Assembly (NCBI GenBank): GCA_004359425.1
Contig: PTEU01000006.1
Coordinates: forward strand, 2,792 to 38,507
DNA: 35,716 nucleotides
Direction: 5' to 3'
From: Ideonella sp. MAG2
Lineage (GTDB): Bacteria > Pseudomonadota > Gammaproteobacteria > Burkholderiales > Burkholderiaceae_C
Shown one piece after another: positions 14,931 through 25,188 of this stretch. The stretch's first letter is position 1; the number at the start of each line of letters is the position of its first letter. The notes below the pieces were generated by a model. The model worked only from the letters and a program-made list of their open reading frames with translations, did not search any database and was not told the DNA's origin. Position numbers and translations under genes: made by a program.

Positions 14931-15899
14931 TCAGTCGATCTGGATGCCCGTGGCTTTGATGGGCCCTTCCCAGCGCTTGAGGTCGGCGGCCTGGGTGGTG
15001 GCCAGCGTGGCCGGGGTCGAGCCGACAGGGTCGTAGCCCTGTTCAACCAGCTTGCTGCGCAGCGCAGGGGTTTGGATGGCGCGGGCCACAGCGCTGCTGA
15101 TCGCATCCCGCAGTTCGGGCTTCATGCCTGCTGGGCCATACATGGCAAACCACGCAGTGGCCACCATGTCCATGCCCTGTTCTTGCAAGGTGGGCACTTC
15201 GGGCACTTGGGCATCGCGCTTGGCACCCGTCACCGCAATGATGCGCACCTTGCCAGCGCGGTGCAGCTCAGCCGTCTCTGTCACCACGTCGAACTTGTAG
15301 TCGATGTGGCCACCCAGCAAGGCGGTGTTGGCCGGGGCACCGCCCTGGAAGGGCACATGGGTCAGCTCTGCGCCGGCCCGCTGAGCAAACAAAATACCCA
15401 TGAAATGAGGCAGAGTGCCCTGGCCGGGCGAGCCGTAAGTGCCCTTGCCCGGGTTGGCCTTGGCGCGGGCAATCATTTCTTGCACGGTCTTCACCGGTGT
15501 TGAGGGGCCAGCCACCACGCTGAACTGCATATGTCCGAGCAAGGAGATGGGCGTGAAGTCGGCCACCGGGTCGTAGTCCAGCTTTTTGTAGACATGGGGG
15601 AACAGCACCATCGGCCCGCTGGGCACGATGATGACCGTCTGCCCATCGGGCGCAGCACGCTTGACCAAACCAATGGCGAGCCGCCCACCCGCCCCTGGCT
15701 TGTTTTCAACAACGACTTGCGAAAAATCGTTTCTCAGGCCGTCGGCCATCAGCCGTGCCAACAAATCGGCCGAGCCCCCTGGCGGGAAGCCCACCACGAT
15801 CTTCAGCGGAGCTTTGTCCTGGGCCTGAGCAACAGTGGGGAGCAGGCCGCCGAGGGCAGCGATGGCCAGCGGCAAGCTCAGGGCAAATCGTCGACGCAT
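14931..15899 (-). CDS. Bug-family (TctC-like) periplasmic substrate-binding protein
   Basis: A 322-residue protein with a signal peptide (MRRRFALSLPLAIAALGGLLPTVAQAQ, cleavage near AQA/QDK), followed by the Bug/TctC fold: LKIVVGFPPGGSADLLARL, VVENKPGAGGRLA, the GTYGSPGQGTLPHFMGILFA region, HVPFQGGAPANTALLGGHIDY and a C-terminal GYDPVGSTPATL. These proteins bind carboxylates for tripartite tricarboxylate transport or sensing; Burkholderiales carry many orphan copies. No membrane components lie nearby. ATG 15899 is chosen because GGAGA precedes it and the signal peptide begins there. Confidence 0.9.
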   Translation of the reverse strand: MRRRFALSLPLAIAALGGLLPTVAQAQDKAPLKIVVGFPPGGSADLLARLMADGLRNDFSQVVVENKPGAGGRLAIGLVKRAAPDGQTVIIVPSGPMVLFPHVYKKLDYDPVADFTPISLLGHMQFSVVAGPSTPVKTVQEMIARAKANPGKGTYGSPGQGTLPHFMGILFAQRAGAELTHVPFQGGAPANTALLGGHIDYKFDVVTETAELHRAGKVRIIAVTGAKRDAQVPEVPTLQEQGMDMVATAWFAMYGPAGMKPELRDAISSAVARAIQTPALRSKLVEQGYDPVGSTPATLATTQAADLKRWEGPIKATGIQID

Positions 15900-16108
15900 A
15901 GTGAAGTCTCCGGATCGAAAGATGTGTTCAGGAACAGCTTTCAATACTAAAGACTGGCCGTCACGGCTTGATCCCAATCGTTCCCGTGTTTACCCTGAGC
16001 TTGCGTGTTTGGCCCAAGCAAAGGTTTAACACTGCGGGGTATTGACCGGCGGGCCTGGCGAAGCGGCCAGATGAAAGGCGCCTTTGCCTCTGGTTACGCC
16101 CAGGGGAA

Positions 16109-19100
16109 TCAACCCCCGCCGTAAACAATCTTGGCCTTGCCCTCAAAGGCCACGGTCTTCCAGCGGGCCAGGGCGTCGTCGCTGGGCCAGATGCGGCCTT
16201 GCTCGCCCAGGTCAATCTCGGCCACCGCGTCAGAGCGCTCCACGCTCAGCCGCACGGGCAGGCCTTGGGTCAGGCGGCCTTCTTCGGTCTCTTCCACCTT
16301 CGCAGGGCTGCTGGCCACCAGCTCGCGCAGTTGCTGCGCCAAGGCCAAGCCTTGGGCCACATTGCCGCGCGGGCACATCAGCTTGACAGCCAGGTGGCGG
16401 CCAAAGCGGGCGCGGGCGCCAGCCAGGTCCCACACTTGTTGCACGTTCAGGCGCAGGCCGCCGCTGAAGCGGTCGGGCTGCACCTTGCCTTGGATGATGA
16501 CCAACTCGTCTTCTTTGAGCTGGTCTTTGTGGGCATCTAAGGTGCTTTCGTTGGCCACGGCTTCGATGGGCTCGCTGTTGTCGTCCACCTTGAAGATGCC
16601 CACGCGGCCGCGCTGGCCGTTGATGACGCGCATCTCACTGACGATGCCGGCCAGCAGTTGCGGGTCGCGAGAGTCGATCAAATCGGCCACGCGCAGCGGG
16701 GCGAATTGGCGCACCTCGGCCTCGTCTTGGTCAAACAAATGGCCAGAGAGGTAGAAGCCGACGGCGGTCTTTTCGAGCGAGAGCTTTTCGCGCACGCTGA
16801 AGGGCTCGGCGGCCACCAGTGGCGGCTCTTGCGCGGCCGAGCCGTGGCTGTCTTCCAGCATGTCAAACAGCCCGCCTTGGTTGGCGTTGGCGGCCTGGGT
16901 TTCGGCCCACTCGAAGGCCAGGCCAATGCTGGCCAGGGTTTGGGCGCGGTCGGGGTGCAGCTCGTCAAACGCGCCGGCTTTGATCAGCGCGTCGACCACG
17001 CGTTTGTTGACCTTGCTCTTGTCGCAGCGGCGGCAAAAATCAAACAAGCTCTTGAAGGGGCCGTCGGCCTCGCGAGCGGCGACGATGGCTTCAATCGCGC
17101 CCTGGCCGGTGCCCTTGATGGCACCCAAGCCATAGCGGATCTTCTTGCGGCCTTCGGCACCGGGCAAGGGCTCAAAGCGGTAGCGGCCACGGTTGACGTT
17201 AGGCGGCTCGAACTCGATCTTGAAGTTCTTGGTCGCGTCGTTCAGCAACACCCGCAGCTTGTCGGTGTCGCTGATTTCAATCGTCATATTGGCCGCGAAG
17301 AACTCGGCCGTAAAGTGCACCTTGAGCCAGCCGGTGTGATAGGCCAGCAGCGAGTAAGCCGCAGCGTGCGACTTGTTGAAGCCGTAGCCCGCGAACTTCT
17401 CCATCAGGTCGAACACCTCGTCGGCCTTGGCCTCGTCGATGTTGTTGGCCGCCGCGCCCTTGCGGAAGATGGCGCGGTGCTCGGCCATCTCCTCCGCCTT
17501 CTTCTTGCCCATGGCCCGGCGCAGCATGTCGGCGCCGCCCAGGCTGTAGCCGCCCAGCACCTGGGCGGTCTGCATCACCTGCTCTTGGTAGACCATGATG
17601 CCGTAGGTCTCGGCCAGCACCTTCTCCACCAGCGGGTGCGGGTACTCCACGGTCTCGCGGCCGTGTTTGCGCGCCACAAAGCTGGGGATCAGGTCCATCG
17701 GCCCCGGCCGGTACAGCGCGTTCAGCGCAATCAGGTCTTCCAGGCGGCTGGGCTTGGCGTCGCGCAACATGCCCTGCATGCCGCGCGATTCAAACTGGAA
17801 CACGGCTTCGGTCAGGCCGTCTGAGAACAGCTTGTAGACCGCCGCATCGTCCAGCGGAATGTTCTCATAGGCAAAGTCCTTGCGCTCGGGGTAGCGGCTG
17901 GTGATGAACTCCTTGGCCACTTCCAGAATGGTCAAGGTGGCCAAACCAAGGAAGTCGAACTTCACCAGGCCAATGGCCTCGACGTCGTCTTTGTCGAACT
18001 GGCTCACCGCCGAGTCGCTGCCCGGCTGCTGGTAGAGCGGGCAGAAGTCGGTGATCTTGCCCGGCGCAATCAACACGCCCCCGGCGTGCATGCCGATGTT
18101 GCGCACCATGCCTTCCACGCGTGCGGCCAGTGAGAGCAGCTCGGCCACTTCTTCTTCGGCAGCCTCTCGCTGTTCTAGCTCGGGTGCCTCCAGGCGAGCA
18201 TAGATCAGCTTGTCGTCCGGCTTCTCGGGCACTTTGGCCAGGGTCACCGTCTTGCCCGGCGGTGCTGGGATCAGCTTGGCAATGCTGTCCACATGGCCGA
18301 AGCCCATGCCCAGCACCCGGCCGATGTCGCGCAGCGCCGCCTTGGCCGCCATGGTGCCGAAGGTGGCGATCTGGCTCACGGCTTGGCGGCCGTACTTGTC
18401 TTTAACGTAATCAATGACGCGGTCGCGATTGGCCTGGCAGAAGTCGATGTCGAAGTCGGGCATGGACACCCGCTCCGGGTTCAAGAAGCGCTCGAACAGC
18501 AGGTTGTACTGCAGCGGGTCCAGGTCGGTGATCAGCAGCGCATAGGCCACCAGCGAGCCTGCACCCGAGCCTCGGCCCGGCCCCACCGGGCAGCCGTTTT
18601 CTTTGGCCCACTTGATGAAGTCCGAGACGATCAAGAAGTAGCCGGGGAAGCCCATCTTGATGATGGTGTTCAGCTCAAACTCCAGCCGCTCCACATAGCG
18701 CGGGCGCTCGGCATCGCGCTTGGCCACATCCGGGTAGAGGTGCTTGAGCCGCCCCTCCAAACCGGCGTAGGACTCCTGCCGGAAGAACTCCTCCATCGGC
18801 ATCGGCTGGCCGTTCTCCAGCAGCGGCGTGGGGAAGTTGGGCAGTTGCGGCTTGCCCAGCACCAGGGTCAGGCTGCAACGCTCGGCAATCTTCAGCGTGT
18901 TGGCCACGGCAGAGGGCAGGTCGGCAAACAGCGCCTCCATCTCGGCCTGCTTTTTGAAGTACTGCTCGCGGCCAAAGCGCTTGATGCGCTTGGGGTTGGT
19001 CAGGGTTTCGCCCTCGGCCACGCAGACGCGGGCCTCGTGGGCGTCAAAGTCATCCGGCTCGTTGAACTGCACCGGGTGCGTGGCCACCAGCGGCAGTTGC

Positions 19101-19672
19101 AGCTCGGCGGCCAGCGGCACGGTGGCGCGCAGCAGCGGCTCGTGCTGGGGCAGGCCGCCGCGCTGGACCTCTAAGTAAAAGCGCTGCGGAAAGATCTCCG
19201 CAATCATGCGCGCGCCTTGGGCGGCGCGTGCCGTGTCGCCCGCCAACAGGGCTTGGCCCACCAGGCCGTGCTCAGCGCCAGAGAGCGCAATCAGCCCATG
19301 GCCCAGCTCGCGCAGGTCGCTCCAGCGTATCCAGGCCTGCGCCTTCTGCACATTGGCCGTCCAGGCGCGCGCCAAAAGCTCGCTGAGGTTGTGATAGCCG
19401 TCCACGTTTTGGACGATCAAGAGCAGGCGACTGGCCGTCTTGTCAGACGCGTCCGGCACGGGCTCTATCCAGCAGTCCGCCCCGATCAGCGGCTTGACGC
19501 CCTTGCCCCGGCAGGCCTTGTAGAACTTGACCGCGCCAAAAAGATTGGCGAGGTCTGAAATGCCCAGCGCCACCTGCCCATCGGCTTTGGCCCCGGCTGC
19601 GGCATCGTCGATGCGCAGCGTGCCGTCAACAACAGAAAACTCGGTGTGGGTGCGGAGGTGGACGAAGGGCAT
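16109..19672 (-). CDS. dnaE: DNA polymerase III alpha subunit
   Basis: The 1187-residue replicative polymerase begins MPFVHLRTHTEFSVVDGTLRI, the PHP domain. The polymerase core carries GPGRGSGAGSLVAYALLITDLDPL and the catalytic aspartates in MPDFDIDFCQANRDRVIDYV (near residue 400). Downstream follow GMHAGGVLIAPGKITDFCPLY, ALYRPGPMDLIPSFVARKHG, and FNKSHAAAYSLLAYHTGWLK. An OB-fold lies near residue 1000 (GIVSEMRVINGQRGRVGIFKVDD). Length and motif order are those of a normal proteobacterial DnaE1. The gene starts 9 bases after the ychF stop; an in-frame TTG two codons upstream (19678) is an alternative. Confidence 0.97.
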   Translation of the reverse strand: MPFVHLRTHTEFSVVDGTLRIDDAAAGAKADGQVALGISDLANLFGAVKFYKACRGKGVKPLIGADCWIEPVPDASDKTASRLLLIVQNVDGYHNLSELLARAWTANVQKAQAWIRWSDLRELGHGLIALSGAEHGLVGQALLAGDTARAAQGARMIAEIFPQRFYLEVQRGGLPQHEPLLRATVPLAAELQLPLVATHPVQFNEPDDFDAHEARVCVAEGETLTNPKRIKRFGREQYFKKQAEMEALFADLPSAVANTLKIAERCSLTLVLGKPQLPNFPTPLLENGQPMPMEEFFRQESYAGLEGRLKHLYPDVAKRDAERPRYVERLEFELNTIIKMGFPGYFLIVSDFIKWAKENGCPVGPGRGSGAGSLVAYALLITDLDPLQYNLLFERFLNPERVSMPDFDIDFCQANRDRVIDYVKDKYGRQAVSQIATFGTMAAKAALRDIGRVLGMGFGHVDSIAKLIPAPPGKTVTLAKVPEKPDDKLIYARLEAPELEQREAAEEEVAELLSLAARVEGMVRNIGMHAGGVLIAPGKITDFCPLYQQPGSDSAVSQFDKDDVEAIGLVKFDFLGLATLTILEVAKEFITSRYPERKDFAYENIPLDDAAVYKLFSDGLTEAVFQFESRGMQGMLRDAKPSRLEDLIALNALYRPGPMDLIPSFVARKHGRETVEYPHPLVEKVLAETYGIMVYQEQVMQTAQVLGGYSLGGADMLRRAMGKKKAEEMAEHRAIFRKGAAANNIDEAKADEVFDLMEKFAGYGFNKSHAAAYSLLAYHTGWLKVHFTAEFFAANMTIEISDTDKLRVLLNDATKNFKIEFEPPNVNRGRYRFEPLPGAEGRKKIRYGLGAIKGTGQGAIEAIVAAREADGPFKSLFDFCRRCDKSKVNKRVVDALIKAGAFDELHPDRAQTLASIGLAFEWAETQAANANQGGLFDMLEDSHGSAAQEPPLVAAEPFSVREKLSLEKTAVGFYLSGHLFDQDEAEVRQFAPLRVADLIDSRDPQLLAGIVSEMRVINGQRGRVGIFKVDDNSEPIEAVANESTLDAHKDQLKEDELVIIQGKVQPDRFSGGLRLNVQQVWDLAGARARFGRHLAVKLMCPRGNVAQGLALAQQLRELVASSPAKVEETEEGRLTQGLPVRLSVERSDAVAEIDLGEQGRIWPSDDALARWKTVAFEGKAKIVYGGG

Positions 19673-19681
19673 CGGCAAGAC

Positions 19682-20773
19682 TTAGACGTTGAACAAGAAG
19701 TGCAACACGTCCCCGTCTTTGACGACGTAGTCTTTGCCTTCGGCGCGCATCTTGCCGGCTTCTTTGGCGCCTTGCTCACCCTTGTAGGTGATGAAGTCTT
19801 CGTAGGCGATGGTTTGCGCCCGGATGTAGCCGCGCTCGAAGTCGGTGTGGATCACGCCAGCGGCTTGCGGGCCGGTGGCGCCGATGGGCACGGTCCAGGC
19901 GCGCACTTCCTTCACCCCAGCGGTGAAGTAGGTCTGCAGGCCCAGGAGCTTGAAGGCGGCGCGGATCAGGCGGTTCAGTCCCGGCTCGTCCTGGCCCATT
20001 TCGGCCAAGAACATGCTGCGGTCTTCGTCGCTCATCTCAGAGAGTTCCGCTTCAGTCTTGGCGCAAATGGCCACGACCGGGCCGTTCTGGGCGGCGGCGT
20101 ATTCCTTCAAGCGGTCGAGGAAGGGGTTGTTCTCGAAGCCGTCTTCCGAGACATTGGCCACAAACATGGCCGGCTTGGCCGTGATCAGGCACAGGGGCTT
20201 GAGCAAGACCAGCTCTTCCTTGCTGAAATCCACCGTGCGCACGGGCTTGCCTTCGTTCAGTGCGGCGTCGCACTTTTCCAGCACTTTGACCAAGGCGATG
20301 GCGTCTTTGTCACCCGCGCGGGCCACCTTGTTGTAGCGGTGCAGGCTCTTCTCCACGGTGCCCATATCGGCCAAGCAGAGTTCGGTCTGGATCACCTCGA
20401 TGTCGGAGATCGGGTCGATCTTGTTGTTGACGTGGATGACGTTGCCGTCTTCAAAGCAGCGCACCACATTGACGATGGCGTCGGTCTCGCGGATATGGCT
20501 CAAGAACTGGTTGCCCAGGCCTTCACCCTTGGAAGCACCGGCCACCAAGCCGGCAATGTCCACAAACTCCACGATGGCCGGCAGCACGCGCTCGGGCTTG
20601 ACGATCTCGGCCAGCGCGGCCAGGCGTGGGTCGGGCAGCTCAACCACGCCCACATTGGGCTCGATGGTGCAGAAGGGGTAGTTCTCGGCTGCAATGCCGG
20701 CCTTGGTCAAGGCGTTGAACAGAGTGGATTTGCCCACATTGGGCAGGCCGACGATGCCGCACTTGAGGCTCAT
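19682..20773 (-). CDS. ychF: Redox-regulated ATPase / ribosome-binding YchF
   Basis: A 363-residue Obg-like P-loop protein. It has the Walker A/G1 motif GLPNVGKST (9-17), the G3-like [20 protein letters not shown], the coiled-coil region in the middle, and a C-terminal TGS domain ([40 protein letters not shown]). Members prefer ATP, bind ribosomes and influence stress responses. The gene directly precedes dnaE with 9 bases between stop and start, so they are probably co-transcribed. Confidence 0.96.
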   Translation of the reverse strand: MSLKCGIVGLPNVGKSTLFNALTKAGIAAENYPFCTIEPNVGVVELPDPRLAALAEIVKPERVLPAIVEFVDIAGLVAGASKGEGLGNQFLSHIRETDAIVNVVRCFEDGNVIHVNNKIDPISDIEVIQTELCLADMGTVEKSLHRYNKVARAGDKDAIALVKVLEKCDAALNEGKPVRTVDFSKEELVLLKPLCLITAKPAMFVANVSEDGFENNPFLDRLKEYAAAQNGPVVAICAKTEAELSEMSDEDRSMFLAEMGQDEPGLNRLIRAAFKLLGLQTYFTAGVKEVRAWTVPIGATGPQAAGVIHTDFERGYIRAQTIAYEDFITYKGEQGAKEAGKMRAEGKDYVVKDGDVLHFLFNV

Positions 20774-20874
20774 GGGACGCTTTCTAGGAGAGGGTAGGGG
20801 GGCGGACTTCGCCGAACCCGTGATTCTAGGGCGGCTGGTGCCCTGGCCTCAGGCGGCCTCCTACAATGGCCCGC

Positions 20875-21996
20875 ATGAGTGCCTTTGATGTGCGAGTTCT
20901 GGGCAGCGGCATCGTCAGCCGCTGTGTGGCTCTGGTCTTGGCGCAGCAGGGGCTGCGTATCGCCCTGCAGGCCAAGCCTGCGGCGGCGGGCTTGGGCGCG
21001 CCGTCGCAAGAGGATGTACGCGCCTATGCGCTGAACCCGGCTTCTGTGGCCCTGCTGCAGCGCTTGAAGGTGTGGGACGCCCTGCCGCTTGACGCCCGCA
21101 CCACCGTGTTGGACATGGACGTGCACGGCGACGCACTGGGCGGCCACATTGCGTTTTCAGCCTGGGACCATGCCACCGAGGCCTTGGCCTGGATCGTGGA
21201 TGCCGCAGCGCTGGAAAGCGTGCTGGACACGGCCGCCAGCTTTGCCGCCTCTGTCACCGTGCAGCCTGAGCCTGCCGCCGCCGCGCTGACCGTGGTGGCT
21301 GAGGGCAAGGCCTCAGCCCAGCGGGCCGCACTGGGTGCCCAGATGCAGCGCCACCCGTATGGCCACTGGGCGCTGGCGGCGCGTTTGGTATCCGAGCAGC
21401 CGCATTGCGGCACGGCCCGCCAGTGGTTCCGCAGCCCCGACATTTTGGCGCTGCTGCCTTTTGACCGACCCGAGCCGCAGCAGTCTTGGGGGCTGGTGTG
21501 GTCGCAACCTGAGGCCCAGGCCAAAGACATGCTGGCCTGGCCGGTAGAACAGTTTGAAGCCGCTTTGCTGGAAGCCAGCCAGGGTGCCGTGGGCGCGCTG
21601 CGCTTGGCCAGTGAGCGGGCGCTGTGGCCGCTTGCCTTGGCTCAAGCCGAGCCGGTGGTCGGCCCGGGCTGGGCGCTGGTGGGTGACGCCGCCCATGTGG
21701 TGCACCCGCTGGCCGGGCAGGGCCTGAATTTGGGCCTGGCCGATGTGCTGGCGCTGGACGAGGTGATGGCCCAGCGTGAGGCCTGGCGCGAACTGGGCGA
21801 CCCGGCCTTGCTGGCTCGTTATGTCCGGAAACGGCGGCTGGCTACGTTAACCATGGCGGGCGGTACGGATGCACTGTGGCACCTATTTGCCTCAAATGCC
21901 CCAGGATTGAGGGAACTTCGCAACCATGGCATGAGTCTGGTAGACCGTGTCGCACCGCTGAAGCGCTGGCTCATGGGCCGAGCGATGAGCGTTTGA
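20875..21996 (+). CDS. UbiH/UbiF-like FAD-dependent monooxygenase
   Basis: The 373-residue flavoprotein starts MSAFDVRVLGSGIVSRCVALVLAQQGL, an N-terminal dinucleotide-binding fold. The second FAD motif is GPGWALVGDAAHVVHPLAGQGLNLGLADV (near residue 265-293), and the middle shows RAYALNPASVALLQRL, typical of ubiquinone-biosynthesis hydroxylases. The ring position cannot be read from sequence. It is divergent from ychF across about 100 bases. ATG 20866, three codons upstream, is possible but has TACAAT overlapping it. It probably forms a unit with the DsbC-like gene 37 bases downstream. Confidence 0.85.
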   Translation: MSAFDVRVLGSGIVSRCVALVLAQQGLRIALQAKPAAAGLGAPSQEDVRAYALNPASVALLQRLKVWDALPLDARTTVLDMDVHGDALGGHIAFSAWDHATEALAWIVDAAALESVLDTAASFAASVTVQPEPAAAALTVVAEGKASAQRAALGAQMQRHPYGHWALAARLVSEQPHCGTARQWFRSPDILALLPFDRPEPQQSWGLVWSQPEAQAKDMLAWPVEQFEAALLEASQGAVGALRLASERALWPLALAQAEPVVGPGWALVGDAAHVVHPLAGQGLNLGLADVLALDEVMAQREAWRELGDPALLARYVRKRRLATLTMAGGTDALWHLFASNAPGLRELRNHGMSLVDRVAPLKRWLMGRAMSV

Positions 21997-22032
21997 CCGG
22001 GCGTGGCTCGGCTTAACTTTTCAAGGATGATC

Positions 22033-22794
22033 ATGTTCAACACCACCGCTTTGGCCGCACGCTCGGCTGGCTCTTGGGTTCGCGCCGCCGCGCTGGCCTT
22101 GCCCCTGGGCCTGAGTTTGGTCTCGGGTGCGCAAGCGGACGAAGCCTCCATTCGCAAGAACTTGGCCGATCGCATGGCCAACTTGCCGCGCATCGATGAA
22201 ATCAGCAAAACACCCATTCCCGGCATTTATGAGCTGCGCATGGGGACAGACATCCTTTACAGCGACGAAGACGGTACCTTTTTGATTGAAGGGGCATTGT
22301 TTGATACCCGCAGCAAAACGGACATCACCAAGGCCCGTATGGACAAGCTCACCGCAGTGGACTTTGCCAAGCTGCCCTTGAAGGACGCCATCGTCATCAA
22401 GCAGGGCAATGGCTCGCGCAAGATGGTGGTGTTTTCCGACCCCAACTGCGGCTATTGCAAGAAAATTGAGCGCGACCTGGTCAGTGTCAAGGATGTGACC
22501 ATCTACACCTACCTGATTCCCATATTGGGAGCAGACTCGGTGCTGAAGACACGTGACATTTGGTGCTCCAAGGAGCAGGCCAAGACTTGGCGCTCCTGGA
22601 TGCTTGACGGCCAAGCCGCCAGCAAGGCCCCTGAGAAATGCGACACCGCTGCGCTGGACCGCAACATGGCCCTGGCCCGCAAGCACAAAATTCAGGCCAC
22701 TCCAGCCGTGATCTTTGAAGATGGCAGCCGCGCGCCGGGAGCCATTCCCGCAGAGCAGATTGAAAAGCTGCTGGCGTCCGCCAAAAGGGGCTGA
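22033..22794 (+). CDS. dsbC: DsbC-like thiol:disulfide isomerase
   Basis: A 253-residue periplasmic protein. The signal peptide runs to SGAQA/DEAS (about residue 35). The N-terminal dimerisation part (IRKNLADRMANLPRIDEISKTPIPGIYELRMG) is followed by a thioredoxin-fold domain with active site CGYC (139-142, in FSDPNCGYCKKIERDL) and the cis-Pro segment in IQATPAVIFEDGSRAPG. A second Cys pair (DIWCSKEQA and PEKCDTA) matches the structural disulfide of DsbC. ATG 22033 is preferred over 22027 because AAGG then sits 6 bases upstream. Confidence 0.92.
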   Translation: MFNTTALAARSAGSWVRAAALALPLGLSLVSGAQADEASIRKNLADRMANLPRIDEISKTPIPGIYELRMGTDILYSDEDGTFLIEGALFDTRSKTDITKARMDKLTAVDFAKLPLKDAIVIKQGNGSRKMVVFSDPNCGYCKKIERDLVSVKDVTIYTYLIPILGADSVLKTRDIWCSKEQAKTWRSWMLDGQAASKAPEKCDTAALDRNMALARKHKIQATPAVIFEDGSRAPGAIPAEQIEKLLASAKRG

Positions 22795-22898
22795 GCCCTG
22801 ATGGGCGTGGGTTGAATGCCACGGCAACCCCGGCTTGCCTGGGGTCGTCGGGCCTGACGGGTGCAGGTGGCACCCGGCTCGGGCGACAATGGCACGCC

Positions 22899-23372
22899 AT
22901 GAACACCTCGCCGTCCCCTGATTCCACCTCGCTTGACATCGTGCTGCCCGACGAGCCACCGCTCTGGGCCAGCCGTATGGGCCATGCGGGTCTGATTCCT
23001 TTTGTCTTGCTGTCCTTGCTGGTCTGGGTGGTGTGGCCGGATGTGCAGCCGGACGTGACCCTAGCTTTCTCAGCCTATGCCGCCACCATCGTCGCCTTTT
23101 TAGGCGGTGTGCATTGGGGGCTGGCCATGCGGGCGGAAGGCCCCGGCCCTAGGGCTTTCCGCTGGGCAGTGGTGCCGCCGCTCTTGGCATGGGTCGGTGC
23201 CATCATGCCACCCCACGCCGGTTTGGTGTGGTTGGGGGCCGCCTTGGTGCTTTGTTACCTGGTGGACCGCCGCTTGTACCTGGCCTGCGGGCAGGCACAT
23301 TGGCTGACCCTACGCTTCCGTCTCAGTGCAGTGGCGGCCCTGTCTTGCTTTTTGGGTGCAGCAGGCATTTGA
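22899..23372 (+). CDS. DUF3429 family membrane protein
   Basis: A 157-residue protein with about five hydrophobic segments. It begins after a polar N-terminus (MNTSPSPDSTSLDIVLPDEPPLWASRMGHAGLIPFVLLSLLVWV) and includes the family-typical FLGGVHWGLAM and CYLVDRRLYL. No function is established for the family. It lies in the rightward run after dsbC; ATG 22899 is chosen over the in-frame ATG 22812, whose extra 29 residues do not fit the family. Confidence 0.82.
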   Translation: MNTSPSPDSTSLDIVLPDEPPLWASRMGHAGLIPFVLLSLLVWVVWPDVQPDVTLAFSAYAATIVAFLGGVHWGLAMRAEGPGPRAFRWAVVPPLLAWVGAIMPPHAGLVWLGAALVLCYLVDRRLYLACGQAHWLTLRFRLSAVAALSCFLGAAGI

Positions 23373-23451
23373 GTGGCGGCACCTGCTGCAGGGGTGTCGT
23401 GCCCCTTTGGGCTGCGGCCGACTCACTCACCTTCTTTGAGGACTCAGCGCC

Positions 23452-25182
23452 ATGATCGCATATCGCATTGAGGTGGCCAGTGCCACCGAGCACCGCTTTG
23501 CTGTGACGCTCACCGTGCCCGCGCCCAGCGCCCAAACGCGCTTGAGCCTGCCGGTGTGGATTCCGGGCAGCTATTTGGTGCGCGAGTTTGGCCGCCACCT
23601 CAGCCGCCTGACCGCCCACCAGGGGCAGCGCGCCTTGACGCTGACGCAACTGGACAAAACCACCTGGCAGGTGGACTGCACAGGCCAGGCGGCGCTGACC
23701 GTGCGCTACGAGGTCTATGCCTTTGATGCCTCGGTGCGCACAGCCTTTTTGGATGACCGGCGCGGGTTTTTCAATCCCACCAGCCTGTGCTTGAGTGTGC
23801 AGGGCCGCGAGCATGAAGCCCACAGCATTGAGCTGGCCCGCCTGCCCAAGGGCTGGGCGGTGGCAACGGCCATGACGCCCAGTGGCAAGCTGCGTTGGCA
23901 GAGCGCCGACTACGACGAGCTGATTGACCACCCCTTTGAGCTGGGGGCGTTTTGGCGTGGGGAGTTTGTGGCTAACGGCGTGGCGCATGAGTTTGTCGTC
24001 GCGGGGGCCTGGCCTGGCTTTGACGGCGAGCGCTTGCTGGCCGACACCCAAAAAATCTGCGCCACGCAAATCAGCTTTTGGCATGGCCGCAAAAAGCCGC
24101 CGTTCAGTCGCTATGTGTTCATGCTCTACGCCACCGAAGATGGCTACGGCGGCTTGGAGCACCGGGCCAGCACAGCCTTGATCGCCAACCGTCGTGACCT
24201 GCCCCGGCGGGATCAAATAGGCCTGAATGACGGTTATGTGAAGCTGCTGGGCCTGATCAGCCATGAGTATTTTCATACCTGGAACGTGAAGCGGCTGAAG
24301 CCTGCTGAGTTTGTGCCCTACGAATTGAGCCGCGAAAACTACACCGAGCTGCTGTGGTTCTTCGAGGGCTTTACGTCCTACTACGATGACCTGTTCCTGC
24401 TGCGCGCGGGACTCATCGACGCGCCTCGTTACCTCAAACTGCTGGCGCAAACCTGGAACGGTGTGCGCAACACCCCGGGCCGCCATGTGCAAAGCGTGGC
24501 CGAGTCCAGTTTTGATGCCTGGGTCAAGTACTACCGCATCGACGAGAACAGCCCTAACGCCACCATCAGCTACTACACCAAGGGCGCTTTGGTAGCCTTG
24601 TTGCTGGACCTGCGCCTGCGCCAGGCCGGCGTCACAGGAGGCTTGGACCTGGTGATGCGCAGCCTGTGGGCCCGCTGCAAGGGCGGCGCACTGACCGAGG
24701 CCGACGTGCTGGCCGAAGTGGCCGCCGTGGCGGGTGCCGGCCTGGCCCAAGAGCTGGCCTCCTGGGTCCATGGCCGGGGTGATTTGCCGCTAGAGCCTGC
24801 GCTAAAGGCTGCTGCCGTGCAAGTAGGCCGTGAAGAGGCAGGCTTCTCGGCCAGTTTGGGCCTCAAGCTCACCGAAAGCGTCTTGACGGGTGTTCAGGTG
24901 AAGTCGGTGCTGGCGGGCAGTGCGGCGGCGGCCGCCGGGGTGTCTGCGGGCGACGAGATTTTGGCCGTGAATGGTTGGCGGGTGCGCCGCCTTGACGAGG
25001 CCTCGCAGTGGCTGCAAGCGGGCGAGGGCTTTGACCTGACGCTATGCCGCCAGCAGCGCTTGGCTACCCTGAGGGTGGAGAGGGGCGTCGACCCCGCCTT
25101 GACCCAGAGCTTGACCCTGGGCTTGGAGGCGCAGGCGGCTGCGGCCGCCAAAGCACTGCGCCAAAGTTGGATCAAAGCCTGA
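23452..25182 (+). CDS. M61-family metallopeptidase with PDZ domain
   Basis: The 576-residue protein resembles glycyl aminopeptidases. The N-terminal beta domain (about 1-170) contains PVWIPGSYLVREFGRHL and the family box FFNPTSLCL. The zinc site is HEYFH (271-275, in LISHEYFHTWNVKRLKP), with the downstream Glu in LWFFEGFTSYYDDL (near 305), and GGLEHRAS lies at 233-240. A C-terminal PDZ domain occupies about 475-545 (GVQVKSVLAGSAAAAAGVSAGDEILAVNGWRV). No signal peptide is seen, so it is probably cytoplasmic. Bases 23783-23841 are duplicated artificially at the contig end. Confidence 0.92.
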   Translation: MIAYRIEVASATEHRFAVTLTVPAPSAQTRLSLPVWIPGSYLVREFGRHLSRLTAHQGQRALTLTQLDKTTWQVDCTGQAALTVRYEVYAFDASVRTAFLDDRRGFFNPTSLCLSVQGREHEAHSIELARLPKGWAVATAMTPSGKLRWQSADYDELIDHPFELGAFWRGEFVANGVAHEFVVAGAWPGFDGERLLADTQKICATQISFWHGRKKPPFSRYVFMLYATEDGYGGLEHRASTALIANRRDLPRRDQIGLNDGYVKLLGLISHEYFHTWNVKRLKPAEFVPYELSRENYTELLWFFEGFTSYYDDLFLLRAGLIDAPRYLKLLAQTWNGVRNTPGRHVQSVAESSFDAWVKYYRIDENSPNATISYYTKGALVALLLDLRLRQAGVTGGLDLVMRSLWARCKGGALTEADVLAEVAAVAGAGLAQELASWVHGRGDLPLEPALKAAAVQVGREEAGFSASLGLKLTESVLTGVQVKSVLAGSAAAAAGVSAGDEILAVNGWRVRRLDEASQWLQAGEGFDLTLCRQQRLATLRVERGVDPALTQSLTLGLEAQAAAAAKALRQSWIKA

Positions 25183-25188
25183 CACTGC

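Noticed and set aside
16658..17824. 388-codon plus-strand frame inside dnaE, and similar ones to 19558
   Set aside because: They are shadows of a conserved 1187-residue polymerase gene in GC-rich DNA.
23323..24771. 482-codon minus-strand frame over the M61 peptidase
   Set aside because: It is an antisense shadow; the plus-strand gene carries the zinc motif and a PDZ domain.
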